NCBI GenBank assembly: GCA_905250125.1
Contig: CAJNOL010001018.1
Coordinates: 22,265-86,264, forward strand
DNA: 64,000 nucleotides
Source: Rotaria sordida
Lineage: Eukaryota; Rotifera; Eurotatoria; Philodinida; Philodinidae
Reading direction: 5' to 3'
How positions within the stretch are numbered: the first letter of the stretch is position 1; every line of letters begins with the position of its first letter. The notes under the pieces were generated by a model. The model searched no databases and was not told where the DNA came from. It worked only from the letters and a program-made list of their open reading frames with translations. A program made the position numbers and the translations under genes. Shown in pieces: positions 23,914-36,264 of this stretch.

Positions 23914-24289
23914 AAACTCTTGCGCATACTAATTTGGTTCATTGAACTTATTTTCATAACTTGATAAAGTAGTATAAGGCATGATGAACAAATTTTTGAA
24001 AGATTGTAAGAGACAAAACAAGTGCTGTACACACACATGCACATCTGCACTTGATTAAATATTTCAAATATTAACATTGATACTAAAAACTTTGCGTTTA
24101 TCAATGATGTAAAAATATGTCTCCGATAAAGTGTATACCAGTAAATACTTCCAGAGATGTTACTCGAAGTGATCAATATGAATACATTAAACTTTCGTAA
24201 AAAACATCATCAATGATATAACCACAGCAATAAAAGTTACTTTTTCTTGATTATAATAGTTCCGAATCTCTTGTGGTTGAAAATGTACT

Positions 24290-24372
24290 AAGGAAGGATA
24301 TGAGTGTGAGGCATGGATGTGGTTACTCCCTTGTCTACCAACACCTACACCTGCATCCCACACTCACACCTT
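24290..24372. repeat. Telomere-like foldback
   Basis: GGATATGAGTGTGAGGCATGGATGTGG pairs imperfectly with CACCTACACCTGCATCCCACACTCACACC across a short loop. The palindrome includes the non-telomeric GCATGG/CTGCATCC interruption in both arms, so the arms share one origin. Confidence 0.7.
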
Positions 24373-24559
24373 AAAATAGATTAGATAGGAAACTCTATTA
24401 GCTATTAAAAGCACTATTTGAATTTGAGCTTGGCGCTTTACACCATAGAAGAAAAGTCAAATATACGTTGTTGTCGAACGTTTTCCCAACTAGTATAGAT
24501 TCAGGAACATTTAGCATCATTTAGTCTATTATACTTCGACATATATAATTCATGAGAGA

Positions 24560-25125
24560 ACCCTCCAGATGCCAAATCATCTTCAGAGCTGGACTATGTT
24601 CATTCAATGAGTGCTACCGAACAACCAAAAAGTCTAGAATGGTTTGCTTTTCCGGGCCTTCGTTCTTTAATTAATAAGATTTTCTTGATTTGTTTTTCAC
24701 GAAGAAATTGTGGTCTCCCGCAAGTCCTTTAGAAAATCGACTTTCGAGAAATTAGCTCCTTGTGCAAGTTATAACTTTTCTAGTATTGCCTATCCTGAGG
24801 GATGAATATCTGAATAAAGTTTGCTTTGACACATAAGTAGATGTCGAATATTCCTTATTTCTAGATAGAAGATACTAGAAAAGCTACAACTTGCACAATG
24901 AGATCATTTCATGGAGAACTTTGTTTTTGTAAAGTTTGAGATCCAAAGTCGATTTTCCAAGTGATCTGATAGAGACCACAACTTTTTCATGAGAAAAATC
25001 AGTCAAATTTTATTATCTCAAGAATAAAAGTCTCGAAAATCAAAGCATTCTGGACTTTTTTATTCCTCACTAATAGTCATCAGATAAGCATCGTTTTAAT
25101 CGAAAAGCTATTTGACATCTGAAGA
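24560..25125. repeat. Long imperfect inverted repeat
   Basis: Left arm about 24560-24790 and right arm about 24860-25125 match in inverted orientation. Matching blocks include CCAGATGCCAAAT, AAAGTCTAGAATG, TTGTGGTCTC, AAAATCGACTTT, TTGTGCAAGTT and CTTTTCTAGTAT, with indels. It has no coding content. It is probably an old foldback/MITE copy. Confidence 0.65.
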
Positions 25126-25650
25126 GGTTTCTTCGTCAGTTAAATAATTGTTCATATATTCAATTGGTATGATTTAATTGATAAAACTCTATTGTATTTT
25201 TTGAAAAACAAAACAAAAAATGTTAATTTGTATATTAATGCGTAATCGTATTATATTGCTGTCTGAGCAACATAGTTAATTTCTTTCGTTAATATAAACA
25301 GAAGACAAAAAAAAACCGAACAAAAAGAGAAGAAAACACTGTTTTACATGACAAACACTATATACATAAAAACTCAACAAAAGAAATCGCAAGCAAAAAT
25401 TTAAGCATTTTTTTGTATGTCTCTCCTTGTTTTTTTTTTGTTTTGTTGTTTTCTTTTCATACATATATATATATATTATTGCAGAAATAAAGAAAATACG
25501 AGATAAGAAATAAATAAAAACATATTTGTTTCTTTTTTTTTCGTTTTAAATAGAGATACACAGACAAAAACAAAAAAAAAAGTTCATCATCCTATCTGAT
25601 CGAACTAGTTACTACATAATATTATTTGTTTGTTTTTTTTTTTTGTTTGT

Positions 25651-28600
25651 CTAATGTCGTCGATTTGACGATGAATGAGACGTTGAATAACTATATGGTG
25701 TTGTTGAATTACCAGTATACGGTATTGAATTTGTACCATTCGGTTGATAACACATTTGTTGTCCTGATGCATACATAGGAGATGATGATGATGGTGATGA
25801 TGATGGATAATAGGGCATATAATTCATTGGCATTGGAGATGTATAATAAAATGGTTGCATATTCATTGTTGGTGCAGTTGGATAAGGATATGGATATGAT
25901 GTTTGTCCATAATTATATGTCATATTGGTTGAACTATTAAAATTATTTATTGTTATTGATTGTTGTTGTAGCTGCTGCTGTTGTTGTTTAGCAATATTAC
26001 TTCTTGTTGAATAATTAAAATGATTTATTTGTGAAACATTCGTTGATATTAAATCAGATGATTGATCATTGATTGATTCAATTTCATTAGTTGTTGTAAT
26101 TACAGCTTTTAATTCTGATTCAATAGCATTTACTTTTATTTCATCAATACTATTAATTGATGATGAAGATTTCATTAATGGATTTGTAAGAATATCTGAT
26201 AAAGATGATGGTGTTGTTAAACTTGTTTCACGACTTAATATTATTGATTGTTCATTTTTCTAAATTAAGTTTTATTAATAAGAATTTAGTTTCATAATTA
26301 AATCATTTAAACCTCTGGATTTGATGGTGGATCTATTAAAGCTTCTAAATTTGCAGAAGTCCATGCTCGTTTTTTAAATGGTAATGGTGAATTAAGTGTA
26401 GTTACTGAACTATCATTCGATGAGATAGTTCCATCACTTAATTGTCTCGTTAATGAACCTTGATTATTAGCTAAAATAATTAAATAAACTCTCTTCAGTA
26501 TTTGAAAAAGAACGGAAAAAATTTTAAAAAAAAATTCTTTTTGCATTCACAAAAGTATATACGATGCAAAGATCAATATTATTAAAAGAACTTTATTGAT
26601 TTTCGTCAGCCTCTCAAAATCAGTTAACGAAGAATTTAGTTCAACTATAACTCACGGCTTAAGGTCACAAAGAATTCTCAGTAACACTAGAAAAAAAACC
26701 TAAGAGAGTTCATCCACATGAACCATTGGAGTCGAGACATATTTTTAAGTCTTTATTGAAAAATTAAATAATGGAATTTCGATCTGAAATTTTGCCCATA
26801 GATAGGTCTAATGATGCTTAGAATATCCTAAAAGTTTCAGTTAGATAGAAGATTTCTTTGTCAAGATATTGAACTCATCTCTTATGATATGTGTATGAGG
26901 CAAACGACCAGTTTTTTTGGAAATTCAATATCTCAACGAAGGAATATTGTTTTCAAACCTATAAAAACTGCGGATTACACAGACATCCATGGTTTTGATT
27001 ACAAAAGGCGACGATATTTATCTGTAAAACAACTTGTATAATTAAAAATCAAAGTAACCATGGACTGCACTAAGATTCAGGACAAAAATTCAATAAAAAC
27101 GGTCATAACTCCGTTCTAAAGATCCATGGAAACGAATCCTTCTAGTCTTACTGACGAGAGAAAGTTTTCAAGTGATAAATCGGTTTTAAATCGAGACTAT
27201 ATTCAATCGATAGAGCCTAGTGAGTAGATAAATATCCTAGAGTGATTCGAGCTGTTAGTAGATTTTTCTTGAAGGACTTCAGTTTTCAAGTGAAATCATA
27301 CTTTTGAATTTTGATCTGAAACTTTAGCCACATAATGACTTTAATTAGACTAACTTGTAGAAAAAATTTTAGAAATTTTCTTAAACAAAATTTCTTCGAG
27401 ATATGAATCTTTCAAAATATTCATGGTAAAGTGCCTATATTTTGAAAAATTCTGAATTTTTTTTCTATAAACTAGTCTAATCGGAACTACTCTAGGATAT
27501 TTACCTTTTGTTTATTTTCTATAGAAGGAAGACTAGAGATGTATCACGTGTAAAAAAGACATATTATCTATTCGATATGCCTTCTTAAATGCTATTAGAA
27601 TTATTCATATCTAAATTCATCACTTACAAGTTGATTTTTTTAAAGTTTCTGTTGAAATTCCATTTGTTATTTTATTTAGATCAGTTTCAGATTTTGATAT
27701 ATGTGAAGAATTTGATAAACGTTTAATTTGTTTAAATGAAGGAAATTCTTCATGATCATCATTTTTAATTTCTGAAATAATTTCATTTGTTTTATTATGA
27801 TTTTTTTCTGAATTTATATCAATATTTGTTTCTTGTTTAGATTTTTCAATAACAGATGAATTAGTTGTTGGAATTTTTTTAAGAAATTGATCAATAGTTA
27901 ATTGTTTAAATGTTGGTTGTTTAATAGATAATTTAGTTGGTGATGATGGTGGAATTTTTTCTTCTTCTTTTTCTACTACTTCTTCTTGTTCTTCTTCTTC
28001 TTCATCATCACCTTCTTTATCATCATCTTCTTTTGTTGGTTCATTTATTATTGAATCTCGTCGACGAGCAATATATTCTTGTGAATGTTCATCATCATTA
28101 GTAATTATATTAGGTTCATTTTTATTTGATACACGATATTTAACATAGATTGAACGACGTTTTTTTCCAAATTTTCGTCTTCGAACATAACGAACAACTT
28201 CAGTTGTATTTGTTTGATTTGATCCATCGGCTGATTCAGTAGGATTTCCTACAAGTCTAAATATTCAAAGAATAAGATTGAAGATTAAATGTTTTATTCA
28301 AAAAAAAATAAAATCTTACTCTATAGGATCAGAATGAATTTTTTTGAAAACAACTTGAATTTCTTGACGCTGATTTTCAATAGAATTTTCATCATGTATA
28401 AATAAAATTGGTTTAAGAACAGGTGCAAAACGAACAAATTCACTATCTAATGAAACCCAATGTGCATGTTTTATTTTTTCATTTTTCATTATTGTTTCTA
28501 ATTGTTTAACATCAATTATAATTACTAGTCTAAAAATAATTCTTTTTTTTTTTTTTTATTATAAAAAATATTTCGAACATAACAAAAGTAGTAATTGAGA

Positions 28601-31600
28601 GGTACTTTTTTTTCATTTTTTTAAACTTACTTTTCATTTGATTTCATTGATAAAATTCCTAAATTTTGTAATGTATCAATAATATCATCAGCTGTCATTC
28701 CCGTTTCATTCATTAAATCTTTTAATATACATTTCTCTTTATTTTTATAATAATAATTAAATAATTGTTGAACTAATTTAATTTTCCAATAAGATTCATA
28801 TGTTTGTGCACCATGTATTGATAATGGTCTTTCAGGTGTACCTATTTGACCTTCTTTTTGTGATAATAAATAACTTAATTCAATTAAAAAACGTCCATAA
28901 CCTTGACGTTGTCGATTAGGTAAAACTGTTATACATGATAAATTATATTTTTGTGGACAATGTTTTTCTTTTGAAAAATAACCAAGAAAATGACAACCAT
29001 TTGAATCATTTTTAGTTAAAACATAAAATAAAAATGGTTCAACATCATAATAAAGAGTTTTATGATCAAGAAATAATTTAGCTAAAAGACATAAATTTTG
29101 ACAATAAATTCGATTCATATTTCCATCAACTTCAAAAACAGATAGATCATCTTTATGATAAATTTCATTTGCAGGCGGATGAAATGTTTCACATTTTTTC
29201 TAAACAACAAATATATCAACTATTAGAATAATCATTGTGAGATTCAAATATTGAATACGAAATACTGACTATTATTAATTAAAAAAATCAAATCAATGTT
29301 GAGTTATTATTGAAAAACTAGCGGTAACGATGTGACTCACGAAAGAACATATCCAATTGTTCGATGTTCTCCCGCTTCATATTATGATTACGAGTAGGTT
29401 TCGATGAAATTAAGAAAAGTTTAATGAGGCTCGAACCCATCTTCTACTGATAGAGTTATGACATTTTCGAAAAATTCAAAATAAAGAGTTTTCACCTGAA
29501 ATTTTATCTATAAACAGATTTAATAGTCATCAGATAGTCCTAAAATGCGAATATAAATGTCGCAGTGACTTTCGACCCCGAAACTAGATCTAGTGTGGAT
29601 CAATAGAGGGCGCCCTCTGTTAATATTTTGATAGAACGCAATAAAACTTGATCATACATATGCTATTAGATAGAGGAATGGTTTCTCTACTAATCTATTT
29701 TGTGAATCAAAACCTTATAATTGCTTTTATCTATAGGTAAAATTTCATGTTAAACGATTCGTTTTGGAATTTTTCAGTATTGCCTTGTTCTCAGTAAAAA
29801 AATTTCGTAGAAATGGTCATAGTTGTTTATCTAAGTTTTACAAATCCTCCTTGGATGTTTCGAGATAATAGCGAAATAAGAAATTTTGTTTTAGACTACG
29901 AGTAGATCTCTGAAAAGTTGATTTCAAGTTCGTGGATTTTTTCATTCCATGGTTAGAAAGAGCACATCAATAAATGATAAAGAAATAGCGTGATATAAAA
30001 AAAGCAACTCATTTTATTGATCTTCGATTGACTCTGGTAATCTTGGTATTTGTTTTGTTTTTTTCGTAAACGATTTAGTACAACCAAATCTGATGATATA
30101 AGTTGTCACGTTTTATATTATTCACTCTTTTTATAGAATAATCAAATTTTCTCCTTCTTGGTGCTAAACTAATCATTCAGTAATTCTGTTTGATAAAGAG
30201 CTCAGTGAAATATACCGGAATAGCATTACTTCGCTGTGTAATGAACTTACGTGGAGCAATAAAACAGAACACATGGAACTGAATGAGGAAGAGAGAAAAA
30301 GTTAACAGCATAAACCCAAGGAACTCATTGCAGAGCGTAACACCTTGTGATTTTTCTTCACATGGAGCAAAAATTTCCCGGACGCGACCAAATTCTGTAC
30401 TTACAGTCCGTCCGATTCAAAATTTTCATACTCGGACTTGACCATGTCCGAGATTAATCTGGCATAAGGAGCAAATTTTAGAGTCACTAAATTTTCATAG
30501 CCGCATCTATAGTTCTCGGGAAACGATCAGTCCTATACTTCAGTATTCTATTTTTAGTTCGTATCAATAATACATACACGATGTCGATCATAAACTTCTT
30601 CACATTTCATATATTTTAAACAAAATTCACATATAAATAAACGTGGAACACGTGCATATTCTTGTGGATAAGATGATGAATACCATGTCTTAATTAATTC
30701 TGAACCAAAAACAATATATGGTGGCCAACGAGTATTATGTATATCATCTTCTTCGATTGATTCAGTTGAATGACGAAATTTATCAGAACACTTAAAAAAA
30801 AATTATATTTTATAATAAATGTAAAATTATGTAATTCGTTTTTTTTTTTTTTTTTGAAATTAATACTTACATCCGAAATGAGTTTTGAAGAATTTTTACG
30901 TGCATCAAGAAATAAATAGACATCATTTGCAGCTATTGTATCTGGAAGTGAATCATGAAGAAATGATGGTGGAGTTTTGTATTCTATATAAATACAAAGA
31001 ATAAATGTTGATTGTGTGTTATAGAGGAATTTATTTACACAAATTATTTTTAGAGAGTATTTAATTTCTTTTCTATCGATATTATAAAATGAAATTTTTC
31101 GATTTTTTTTCCTCTGAGACTGCTAAGTATTGTTATAGTGATGAGAACAAAACTTTGACATGTCCATCTGCTATGCGTACCGTAAAGGGGAAAGTACTCT
31201 TAATTATGCATATTATAGGTATAATGTGGCTCTTTTTTCTCTAATGAACTTACTCGATAAATCTAAATTAAGTTTTCGTTTAATAACTGTTGATTTATTT
31301 TGTTGATCATTTTTATCATCTTCGATTTCATCTTCTTGAATTTTCGTATCTTTTCGTGTTGATAATGGTTTTTTTTGAATTGAAGAATCATTTTTTGTTC
31401 GTTTTTTTATTGTTATTGGTGTATGAGGTATTGGTGACATTGAATGTTTTCGTTTAGTAATTAATCGAGGAGTAGTTATTTTAGTTGATTCTATAATTGG
31501 ATGAGTACCTGATCGACGACTAATTCGAGGTGTTGGAGTAATTGTTTCAGAAGTTAATGATTTTTTATTTATTGAACGACGTGTCATTGTTGGTGTGTTT

Positions 31601-34600
31601 GTATCAATTTGAGAACTAAATATTTTAGAGTAAAGAAGAGACATAATGGTTTTTAAGAAAATCGAACTCGATTGAATTTTAATGAATTGTTCGTGTTGAA
31701 ATAAACAAGATGATGATAGAAAACTATAGATTATTTTTTTGAAATTATTTTCGTAGGTCTAAGAACTAATGCAAACTAAACAAATTATATATTTATAGAT
31801 AGATCGTGTAATATATAACAATTGTTTATTAAAAATGTAAATACTATTGAAGTATGGCGCCAATATCGAATATAAACTGTCCAATGCACTGAATTAAAGT
31901 TTGCTCGCTCGGTTTTTAATACCAATCGATAGAGCTTTTCACGAGCTACAAATCCATGTATAATTTATCAGACTAAAACAGTATTTAACGATTTCTATCG
32001 TAATCATCATTTTTTCAATCAAAATAGAGACAGCATATTAAGAATCAGCATTAAAAAAAAATAGCGTTGATCTATGTATTTTTGATGACTTTTATTTTTC
32101 AACTTATTTCTTGAGGCAGCTCTGAGGAGGACTAGCCCTCCAATTTTCATCCAAAATGAAAACTATCAAAAAAGTTTGAAACCTGCATCGATGGACGCCA
32201 TTTTTTTATGCTAGTTTCGAATATGTTATCTATTTTGACTGAAAAGATGACGGTTATGACAGAAATTTCTGAATATCAGCCAAAAACAATGCTATTTTTG
32301 TCTGACAAATTATACATGACTTTGTAGCTCATGAAAAGCTCTATCGATTGGTATTAAAAACAGAATGATCAAACTCTAACTCAGTGCATAGGACAGCTTG
32401 TATTCGATGTCGGTGTCGTACATAGAAAATATAAACTACAATTTCTATCATTATGTGTTCTTTATTTCTACACGAACAGTTTCATTAAAATTCAATTGGA
32501 CCAAACCGTCACACTTTCTGTATGTTGCATAAAAAGAAAAGTATAAATACTTACTTAGAAGGTGAATCATCTGTTAAATTTAATGGTTTTCGTCTAATAC
32601 GTGATGTTTTCGATGAAGCTAAAATACTTCTTGCTATTAATTGATTTTTATCATTATCATTTGTTTTTGTTGTTTGTATTGTTTGATTTAAACGTTTAAG
32701 TATATTACGATTTGAAGTTTTAATTGTTTTATTTCTTAAATAATTCATTGCTTTTTGAACAGATTTTTGTCGTTTTGTATTATTATTATTATTATTATTT
32801 AATTTATGTTTTTTTGGTAAGAAAAAATTTGACATACCATCAATTAATTGAGCAACTGGACGAGATATAACCATAGGTATCTCATCTTCATTAGAATTAT
32901 GACTACGAAGTGAACGTTTTGATGATGTAGTTTTTATTAGAGATTTCTTTTCTGATTCATTACGACAATTATGACAAATAAAATCACCTTTCGGGACATG
33001 ATTTAATGGTGGATTACAACATTTTGCATGAATTGCTGCATCACAATAATCACAGAAAAGTAACTAAAATTAATCAAGAAAATAAAATATGATTTATGAT
33101 CTGAAATTTTTTCGTGTCTCAAATGATCGGTCACATTGACTAAAAGGTGACTGGCTGGATAAATTAGCTTATTGCTTTTCACTCGATTAGTTATCGTGAC
33201 AAATTTTTTTCTTTTTCTTCTTCTTGAGACATTAATCATGATCCAAGTCAGTTACTCGTTCTCTACACCTAATGATCATTTCATGATGAGAAAAAGTTTT
33301 TCGACATCGGAAATCCATTTTTCAAAAGCTCGATTCCATTCGCAGGAAAGGGGTAGAAAACGATAATTAATATGACAATAGTTGATTCAAATTCATTATC
33401 TCTTAACATTATAATTTCCTTTATGGAAGTCGAAGATTTAGAAATAGCACATGTCACATAGGATTATGTTTTGACATTTTTTTTGTGCTTGTGCACTCAA
33501 GCACCTTTTCTATACGAACTAGTTTCGAGTAGGAGACTAATTCTTTTTTTCTATTATTTATTTAAATATTAAGATATTTGTTAGTGATAAAAAGAAATTA
33601 AAGTCTACGACAAGTTTTGATATAAAGATTAAAAAAATACAGAACATTAGGTTTTGTTCCTGTACAGTCTCGAATCCTGAAACTTTTAGAATTGTCAGGC
33701 AAGATTCTAGTTTCATCATAAACTAGGTCTATCTCTATGTAAAGTTTTGAAGAACTTCTCTCGTTAGAAAAATTAAATTTACAAAAAATAAAACTTGAAA
33801 TACATCAAAAGCATCAAGTCTCGATATTTATTCGAATATTTTTTGTTTGATTCTACTTGGCATATATAGTGACAAACATAAGTTGAGAGTAATTATATTT
33901 GTAAGTTTTCTTCTACTAAGAATCTCAAAAGATTGATAGAATCGAAGATTTCAACAAAATCTTCTATTCAAAGCTTTTCCAAGAAACATTTTTCTCTTCT
34001 TTACATTGAAAATTTCCATGTTTGATATTTTAGGATCTTCTATGAATTGAATATCATTCGATGAAGCAAAGTTAGAGACATCCAATCTTGCTCTATCAAA
34101 TAAAATCTTTTCCCAAAAACTTTACATAGAAGTTAGAAAATCTGGTTTTGAAAGTCTTGATTTTTCGCAAAGCCTCACTTTTAGTGTACTTCAATTTTAA
34201 TAGATAACTCGACAAACTCTATCCAATCATAAGAAAATATTTTATTCAAATTTTCAATTCCCGCCATCTTACGTACTGAATCATCAGCTTCGTTACAGAC
34301 AACACAACGTTTACAATCGAGGCATTGCCATTGAATTGTTTTTATTTTTTGAATAAGTTTATCTGAATATTTTAAACATGATGGATGTCCTTTAAAAAAA
34401 GAACTTTCATTTTAGTTTAAACAAAAAAAATTATTTTCATACCACAATTTCCACATTCAGAACAACTTATCATATCTTCAGGTACATTATTTGCATTTTT
34501 ATCTTCATCACCCATACAAAAACTACATATACCAAGTGGTTTAATAATTTTCTAGATAAAAATAAAATATAACAAAAACATAACTAAAAAAAATGATATT

Positions 34601-34710
34601 AGAAAAACTTTTTTTTCATGTGTAGTTGATGATATTCGTCGTTTAGTTGAAGAATTTCTATTATTTGTTGATGATATTGAACGTCGATCACGTAAGCCTT
34701 TGGCTACCAT
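25651..34710 (-). CDS. kat6: MYST-family histone acetyltransferase of the KAT6 (MOZ/MORF/Enok) type, 12 exons
   Basis: This nuclear lysine acetyltransferase acts on histone H3 within a MOZ/MORF-type complex. Exons in transcript order are 34710-34609, 34551-34443, 34389-34277, 33063-32555, 31615-31254, 30983-30871, 30790-30578, 29199-28631, 28529-28320, 28256-27628, 26470-26313 and 26259-25651. All are in phase, giving 1231 aa. Residues about 38-150 form the double PHD finger that reads histone H3 tails ([53 protein letters not shown]). The MYST domain spans about residues 450-700. It has a C2HC zinc finger ([11 protein letters not shown] and HRKKC), the catalytic Cys (NLSCITVLP), the acetyl-CoA loop ([13 protein letters not shown]) and the Glu of PERPLS. 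An acidic region and a Ser/Asn/Tyr/Pro-rich C-terminus follow. It is shorter than vertebrate KAT6A. Exon 5 is low-complexity and the least certain. Introns carry foldback elements. The gene is divergent from RpL14, with about 0.8 kb between the start codons. Confidence 0.93.
31852..32421. repeat. Foldback element in KAT6 intron 4
   Basis: Left arm about 31852-31975 and right arm about 32300-32421 are inverted copies. They share TTTTTAATACCAATCGATAG, GAGCTTTTCA, GAGCTACAAA, TGTATAATTT and the outer TATCGAATA block. The ends read GTATGGCGCC and, inverted, GTACGACACC. The arms are about 120 nt and the core about 320 nt, with no ORF. It is a MITE-like element. Confidence 0.8.
33715..34195. repeat. 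Dispersed repeat in KAT6 intron 3, related copy in vasa intron 11
   Basis: CTATGTAAAGTTTT near 33735 and its inverted copy near 34120 suggest a foldback. The block AAGAAACATTTTTCTCTTCT, followed by GAAAATTTC, CATGTTTGAT, GAATTGAATATCATTCGATGAAG and GATTTTTCGCAAAGCCTCAC, recurs in closely related form at about 38700-39050. Confidence 0.6.
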
Positions 34711-35524
34711 TGTTTAATATTCAATCATATCATCGGAATGAATCGTATATTTAATTGATTTCTTTTTTTTTAATAAATGAAAAACAATCGATGCAGTTGA
34801 CAAACATTGTAGAAGAGAAAAAAAAAACGATGAATGATGACTCATCGATTAAACACAATAATGCATTTTGTATTCCATTAGGAATTTCAAATAAATAAAG
34901 GTTATGAAGAAAAAAATTAATTATACTATTTGTTTATGACATCTATAAAGAAATTTTTATGTGGAGAGAAATATCGACAATTTTTTCAATTGTTTTTATA
35001 TAGATTGAAAAAACAAAATACATTTTAAAACTATAAAGAAAACATGATCAACTAGCGACATCTAGTAAAAATATTTTCATAGCATCAAATGGTATTATTG
35101 AAAAATCTTCAAGTTTTTGTTATTAATTTATTACATAATTTTATTTTTTAATGAAAAATATTATTATATGAGTGGGTGTATCAAGTGCATTTTTTTTGAG
35201 TTTGTGTTCCATTATAGTATACACATCTATTTGTCGATTTTCTTCAACAAGAGAGGTCACTATCAACTATTGATTTATTCATGTATTTAAAATTTTATGA
35301 TTTTTTTTCTATTTCAAAAACATAATTTTCAATTTTTAAATTTTATCAAATATTTATATTTTTGTTTTTTAATTTTTCATCTATAATTAAAAATTGTGCT
35401 TTCAAACAACCAATCAAATCTTTGTTTATTTACTATCAATTTTTCATTTTACTATTCTTTCGAACGTTTTTTTTATCTAGTTTTGAATTTTTCTTTTTGT
35501 TTAAATTTTAGAAAAACTAAACTT
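34711..35524. promoter_or_regulatory. Divergent intergenic region between kat6 and RpL14
   Basis: About 815 nt separate the two start codons and must carry both promoters. No TATA box is clear. Just before the L14 ATG is a long pyrimidine-rich stretch ending AAATTTTAG at 35512. This looks like the acceptor of a 5' UTR intron, common in ribosomal protein genes. Confidence 0.5.
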
Positions 35525-36049
35525 ATGCCTTACGATCGTCTTGTACAAGTAGGTCGTGTTGCCTACATTGCCTATGGTCCTGAAAAAGGCAAAATATGTT
35601 GTATAACAAATATTATCGATCAAACACGTGTACTTGTCGATGGTCCATCATCACATCTTTCTCGACAAGCATTAAATATAAAATCTTTACATTTAACAAA
35701 ATATGTTCTTAAAATTTTACCTGGTGCACGTTCAAAAACAGTTAAAAATCTTTGGGATAAACATGATATTAATAAAAAATGGCAAGAATCACGTTGGTGT
35801 AAAAAATTACAAGCAAAAAATTTACGTTCAAGAATGACTGATTTTGATCGATTTAAATTATTACATGCTAAACAAGCATATAATCGTATATTAGCACATG
35901 AATATAATCGTTTGAAAAAGAAAAATAAAGTACAATTAGCTGAAAAAACAAAGAAACGTCATCCAAGAAAATTTGTTGCTAAATCACAACGTATTGCAAA
36001 TAAATTTAAAATATTTGCTACATCAACAACAACTGGCAAAAAGAAATAA
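35525..36049 (+). CDS. RpL14: 60S ribosomal protein L14 (eL14)
   Basis: This is a structural protein of the large ribosomal subunit, 174 aa, slightly longer than many animal eL14 proteins. Residues 5-75 form the KOW-type beta barrel (VQVGRVAYIAYGPEKGK, then IIDQTRVLVDGPSS). They are followed by the family-specific helical part (DINKKWQESRWCKKLQAK and MTDFDRFKLLHAKQAYNR) and a Lys-rich tail. The open frame extends 43 codons upstream, but the true start is the ATG at 35525. Homology begins there, and the upstream sequence is a poly-pyrimidine tract ending in an AG acceptor. No intron interrupts the coding part. It lies in tandem 216 nt before vasa. Confidence 0.97.
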   Translation: MPYDRLVQVGRVAYIAYGPEKGKICCITNIIDQTRVLVDGPSSHLSRQALNIKSLHLTKYVLKILPGARSKTVKNLWDKHDINKKWQESRWCKKLQAKNLRSRMTDFDRFKLLHAKQAYNRILAHEYNRLKKKNKVQLAEKTKKRHPRKFVAKSQRIANKFKIFATSTTTGKKK

Positions 36050-36264
36050 AAATAAGAATAATTTAACATAAGCATTATTGTTTCTTTTTTGTTTTGCTAA
36101 TATATTTTCAAAGCAGAATAACATTTGAAACGAAAATAAAAAAACAAAAATAAGAAGAATAAGAAAAGAAAACAAATATATAATTCTCTTGTTTAGTTAA
36201 CTATTTAATTGATTCTAGATAGTAATTATTGTTTGTTTTTTTCGTTGTATTTTTTCTTATAATT

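Larger units (their letters stand above)
23914..25650. other. Intergenic, with one foldback and one long inverted repeat
   Basis: No gene was recognised. It holds the telomere-like foldback (24290-24372), a long imperfect inverted repeat (about 24560-25125) and, from 25250, poly-A/poly-T-rich sequence that forms the 3' flank of the KAT6 gene. Confidence 0.5.
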
